7,910 nucleotides of DNA from Planctomycetota bacterium (GTDB lineage Bacteria > Planctomycetota > GCA-002687715 > DRQF01): contig JAJRYU010000291.1 in assembly GCA_024275615.1 (NCBI GenBank), positions 1 through 7,910 on the forward strand, in the 5' to 3' direction. The translations under genes and the position numbers were made by a program. Below are positions 5,371-7,910 of this stretch, piece after piece. Each line of letters begins with the position of its first letter. Positions within the stretch are counted from its first letter, which is position 1. The notes below the pieces were generated by a model. The model had not been told where the DNA came from. It made no database searches and worked only from the letters and a program-made list of their open reading frames with translations.

Positions 5371-7403
5371 TGATTCTTCGGGACCGTGAATCTGAATGAA
5401 TTGACTTGTCCAGGTTGCAATACCCGTACACCCAAAGTTATGTCTTCTAACTCAAGCTGGAACTTACCAGCCGGCAATCCTGCAACGAAGAAATGCCCCT
5501 GACCGTCCGTCCTGGATCTCGGCCCTGATAGCTCCCAATCGTCCTTGGCCCAACCGACAATTGTATTGTCACCGAGCATTGCCACCTGCAGCCTAGCATA
5601 CGCCACAGGATCCCCATCTTCATCGACGATGACTCCCTTGATGGATGTGGTGACAGGCAAGGTTAGAACAATGTCTTCCGACTTCTCTGGTGGAACCATG
5701 CCAAGCACACCAACCATGTCTGGGTGAGACACAACCAGATGGACCTCAACTCCCTTTGGGGCAACTAAGCCAGCAAAACTCCCATCGGCCGCCGTCAGCA
5801 CGGCATGTTGAAAATTTGACAGTGGATCCCATTGTTTTTCTCTGCTGTACCATCCGAGACAGTCATAATTGATGGTGACCAAGCATCCCTGAACAGGTTG
5901 TCCCAACTCATCGATCACCCGGCCTGCGACCTTCCTAACGGGGGTCAACTCAATGACGATCGTTTTGGGCTTTGTGACCTGAGGAATATCCATAGGTTGT
6001 GAGCTGGGATAGAGATCGTTTCGAAAGGCAGTAACTTGAACTGTACCCGGCGGCAAGTTGGACAGTCTGAACCTCCCTCCTTCTTCACTGAGGGTGACGG
6101 CATGTTGGTCAGCGCCCAATTTTCTTGTCGCACCAATGCCCACGACGCGAGCGCCAACCACGGGACGCCCCAATGTATCGACAACTGTACCCTCAACGGT
6201 TCGCCCCGGGCCCATGACCAAAACAACCCGAGATTCGAATTCGCTGACGAATTCTGGATCAACACCATTCTTGACGACGTTCCCCCCCTCATCCAATTGC
6301 CATAGCCCTTTGTGCGTCCCGAAAACGAGAATGGAGTTATCATTGCCAACTCCTCGAATCTCAAAAGTTCCATTGGCAGTAATAGTCTTGTGAAAACCTG
6401 ATTCGATTTCCACTCGAACCGCAACTGGCTCCTGGATCATCTTTCCTGTCGGATCTTGGATTACGCCCGAGAGAATTGACTCTCTTGACAAAGTAATAGT
6501 AAAGTCACCGGTCGTCTCATAGTCCACGAAGCCAGTGGGAGCAAAGCCCTGAGCAACGGCGACAAGAGCAGCGCTTTCCCTGTCTATGTTTGGTGCCCGG
6601 AAGGAACCATCGAATTGGGACCGACAGCGCCAATACACTGCCGGTTCAAGTCCACCCTCATAGGTCGCCAGTACAACGACAGCTTCTGCGATTGGCTGAC
6701 CGACTTCATCCCTAACGAATCCATGGACTGGTTCTCCGCCACCAAGGTCTACAACGAGGTCATTGCTCCCACCCGCTCTTGGCGCGTTGAAAACAAAGAT
6801 CTCCCCTCCAGGTGCATAACCAATGAGTGCCGGACGGCGCCGGCAGAAAGCAGGGATCTCAAAATGCCCCTCTAAATTGACATTCTCCACTCCCATGAAT
6901 GCCGGGAGAAGCGGGCTCTCAAGAATCCCCGCCACGTGATCCATCCACCCGATGTCGCTCGTTGCTTGCACCTTTTCTGGACGGAACTCAAGTCGATTTT
7001 CATAACCAACAAAACGGCCATGAAGACGTGCCAATTCATTTGGATTGATCGCTTTAGCAACATGAATTGAGGCCACATCATTCAGTTCAAAGGATTGAAC
7101 CTTGGGATTCTTGGGAAGCCCTTGCCGACGGGGCAGATTTCCTCTCTCTTCATCAACTCCCGTCAGACTTGGCTTTGCGAGCGTTTCCTCAGATTCACTC
7201 GTCCTAGGCCAAACTAGAAACGTAGCGAGGCAAAGCAACAACACAAGACCAACGGCCAAAATGGGCTTGCCTAACGATGAGTCGTTCTCAGTCTCGTTGA
7301 TGACATCTCTCCACTGAAAGATTCCGCGATGACATTCATCTTGCAAGTCGGCAATTGATCCTGCCAGGAGACCCACGCTTTGGGAGCAGGAATCTTTCCC
7401 CAT
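5367..7403 (-). CDS. Membrane-anchored protein with five carboxypeptidase-regulatory-like repeats
   Basis: From ATG 7403 the protein has 678 residues; a GTG at 7427 would add eight. Neither start has a clear ribosome binding site. Numbered from the ATG, about 47 cytoplasmic residues precede one transmembrane helix (48-66, ILAVGLVLLLCLATFLVWP). A charged stalk follows, then a region (~105-220) without recognised repeats. Five beta-sandwich modules of the CarboxypepD_reg/transthyretin-like type come next, each with the hallmark G-V/R-V-x-D-x-x-G-x-P-V: HGFVRDEVGQPIAEAVVV (~227), SGVIQDPTGKMIQEPVAV (~312), EGTVVDTLGRPVVGARVV (~404), AGRVIDELGQPVQGCLVT (~493), KGVIVDEDGDPVAYARLQ (~589). Later strands follow the DGxFxxxxLPxGxxxL pattern, clearest at LPPGTVQVTAF and LPAGKFQLEL. 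No peptidase domain is present. Such proteins probably serve as extracytoplasmic adhesion, scaffold or sensing parts, and in planctomycetes often sit beside sigma factors. No sigma gene lies directly upstream here. Confidence 0.88.
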   Translation of the reverse strand: MGKDSCSQSVGLLAGSIADLQDECHRGIFQWRDVINETENDSSLGKPILAVGLVLLLCLATFLVWPRTSESEETLAKPSLTGVDEERGNLPRRQGLPKNPKVQSFELNDVASIHVAKAINPNELARLHGRFVGYENRLEFRPEKVQATSDIGWMDHVAGILESPLLPAFMGVENVNLEGHFEIPAFCRRRPALIGYAPGGEIFVFNAPRAGGSNDLVVDLGGGEPVHGFVRDEVGQPIAEAVVVLATYEGGLEPAVYWRCRSQFDGSFRAPNIDRESAALVAVAQGFAPTGFVDYETTGDFTITLSRESILSGVIQDPTGKMIQEPVAVRVEIESGFHKTITANGTFEIRGVGNDNSILVFGTHKGLWQLDEGGNVVKNGVDPEFVSEFESRVVLVMGPGRTVEGTVVDTLGRPVVGARVVGIGATRKLGADQHAVTLSEEGGRFRLSNLPPGTVQVTAFRNDLYPSSQPMDIPQVTKPKTIVIELTPVRKVAGRVIDELGQPVQGCLVTINYDCLGWYSREKQWDPLSNFQHAVLTAADGSFAGLVAPKGVEVHLVVSHPDMVGVLGMVPPEKSEDIVLTLPVTTSIKGVIVDEDGDPVAYARLQVAMLGDNTIVGWAKDDWELSGPRSRTDGQGHFFVAGLPAGKFQLELEDITLGVRVLQPGQVNSFRFTVPKNQ

Positions 7404-7427
7404 GATGTGGGGACTGGGCCAAATCAC

Positions 7428-7853
7428 TCAAAGAGAAGGCGCCGTCACAATCGGATTTTCGAATCGGAGCCTGTCTCTCCAAATACCTCTGAAGTTCGCC
7501 CGAGGACCAACCTCAGCCGCTGCTTCCAATTGATGCCCGCGGATCTCTTGGTTGGATGCTGGGCTTCGCCATGCTCGGAAGCAGAGCTCCTTGGCGATGG
7601 GTTTGCTGCGGTTTTGAGGTTTTCCCCGGCCCTTATCCTTGGTCACGAGCCAACGTCACGCCCGACCGCTACCGGCTGGTCGTCGCGAGGAAATCTGTGC
7701 CAGACAGGATGGTAGAGATCACTGTGGACGGCGAATTCTTGTTTCGCTGTCAGAAATTTTTCCCAAGGATGAAACGATGAAGTGACTCCGAGCGATCTTA
7801 TAGTGTCGGACCTACCGACGACGAGATCCGAGGCGAACAAACGAAAGAATGAA
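7428..7853. other. Divergent intergenic region
   Basis: About 425 bases lie between the start of the minus-strand repeat protein and the plus-strand gene at 7854, so promoters for both should be here. I could not assign them confidently. A minus-strand frame (7646-7428) ends in a TGA directly abutting the GTG at 7427 and is in the same frame as the repeat protein. It has no recognisable domain and no good start. A small hairpin, GTCGG-ACCTA-CCGAC (7805-7819), lies 34 bases before the ATG at 7854. Confidence 0.55.
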
Positions 7854-7910
7854 ATGAAAAGTATTTCCTCAATCTTGATCCTCTTGTCTTGCATCACCAC
7901 GAGCGCTGGG
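7854..7910 (+). CDS. Start of an exported protein, cut by the window end
   Basis: ATG 7854 opens MKSISSILILLSCITTSAG and runs off the edge. A short basic start, a hydrophobic run and then small residues (TTSAG) make a typical signal peptide. The LLSC sequence is close to a lipobox, although Leu at -2 is less common, so a lipoprotein is possible. Upstream an ATGAAATGA overlap (7849-7857) creates a two-codon frame ending in the ATG, similar in layout to the minicistron before the toroid gene. The ribosome binding site is weak (AAAGA). Function cannot be judged from 19 codons. Confidence 0.6.
   Translation, partial: MKSISSILILLSCITTSAG

Noticed and set aside
7428..7646. 72-codon minus-strand ORF upstream of the repeat protein, possibly a sigma factor remnant
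   Set aside because: No sigma region 2 or region 4 motif could be found in any minus-strand frame here.

Overview
This 7.9 kb window is a bacterial chromosomal segment of moderate GC. It most likely comes from a Planctomycetota-type genome. That is an inference from gene content: an ECF sigma factor overlapping a small membrane protein, a secreted alpha/alpha-toroid (squalene/prenyltransferase-repeat) protein, a large single-pass protein built from carboxypeptidase-regulatory-like beta-sandwich repeats, a stand-alone secretin N-domain protein, and a fragment of an FG-GAP propeller gene. No rRNA, tRNA, CRISPR array or insertion sequence is visible.

Layout. Positions 1-498 hold no convincing intact gene, only a stop-interrupted minus-strand frame with some coding character and a GC-rich hairpin. 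Positions 499-1194 (+) encode an exported protein with secretin N0/N1-like domains and no channel domain. Positions 1195-1955 are mostly non-coding or decayed. They contain one FG-GAP blade broken by an apparent single-base frameshift, a perfect 34-bp palindrome exactly where the FG-GAP homology ends, and a long open frame of doubtful status. Positions 1956-4708 (+) look like one operon: ECF sigma factor, then an 8-nt-overlapping single-pass membrane protein (possible anti-sigma), then a signal-peptide-bearing toroid protein preceded by a five-codon minicistron. A convergent minus-strand cluster follows: a 678-residue membrane-anchored repeat protein (7403-5367), then a short ORF overlapping a 124-residue beta-rich ORF (5267-4769), which may be one frameshifted gene. 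Positions 7428-7853 form a divergent intergenic region. A new plus-strand gene with a signal peptide starts at 7854 and leaves the window after 19 codons.

Functionally, the 1956-4708 operon is the most coherent unit. It suggests an envelope-linked regulatory module in which the sigma factor is controlled by the co-translated membrane protein and the exported toroid protein is either a partner or a target. The convergent repeat protein has the same topology as membrane proteins often found near planctomycete sigma factors, so it may belong to the same surface-related theme. That link is inference.
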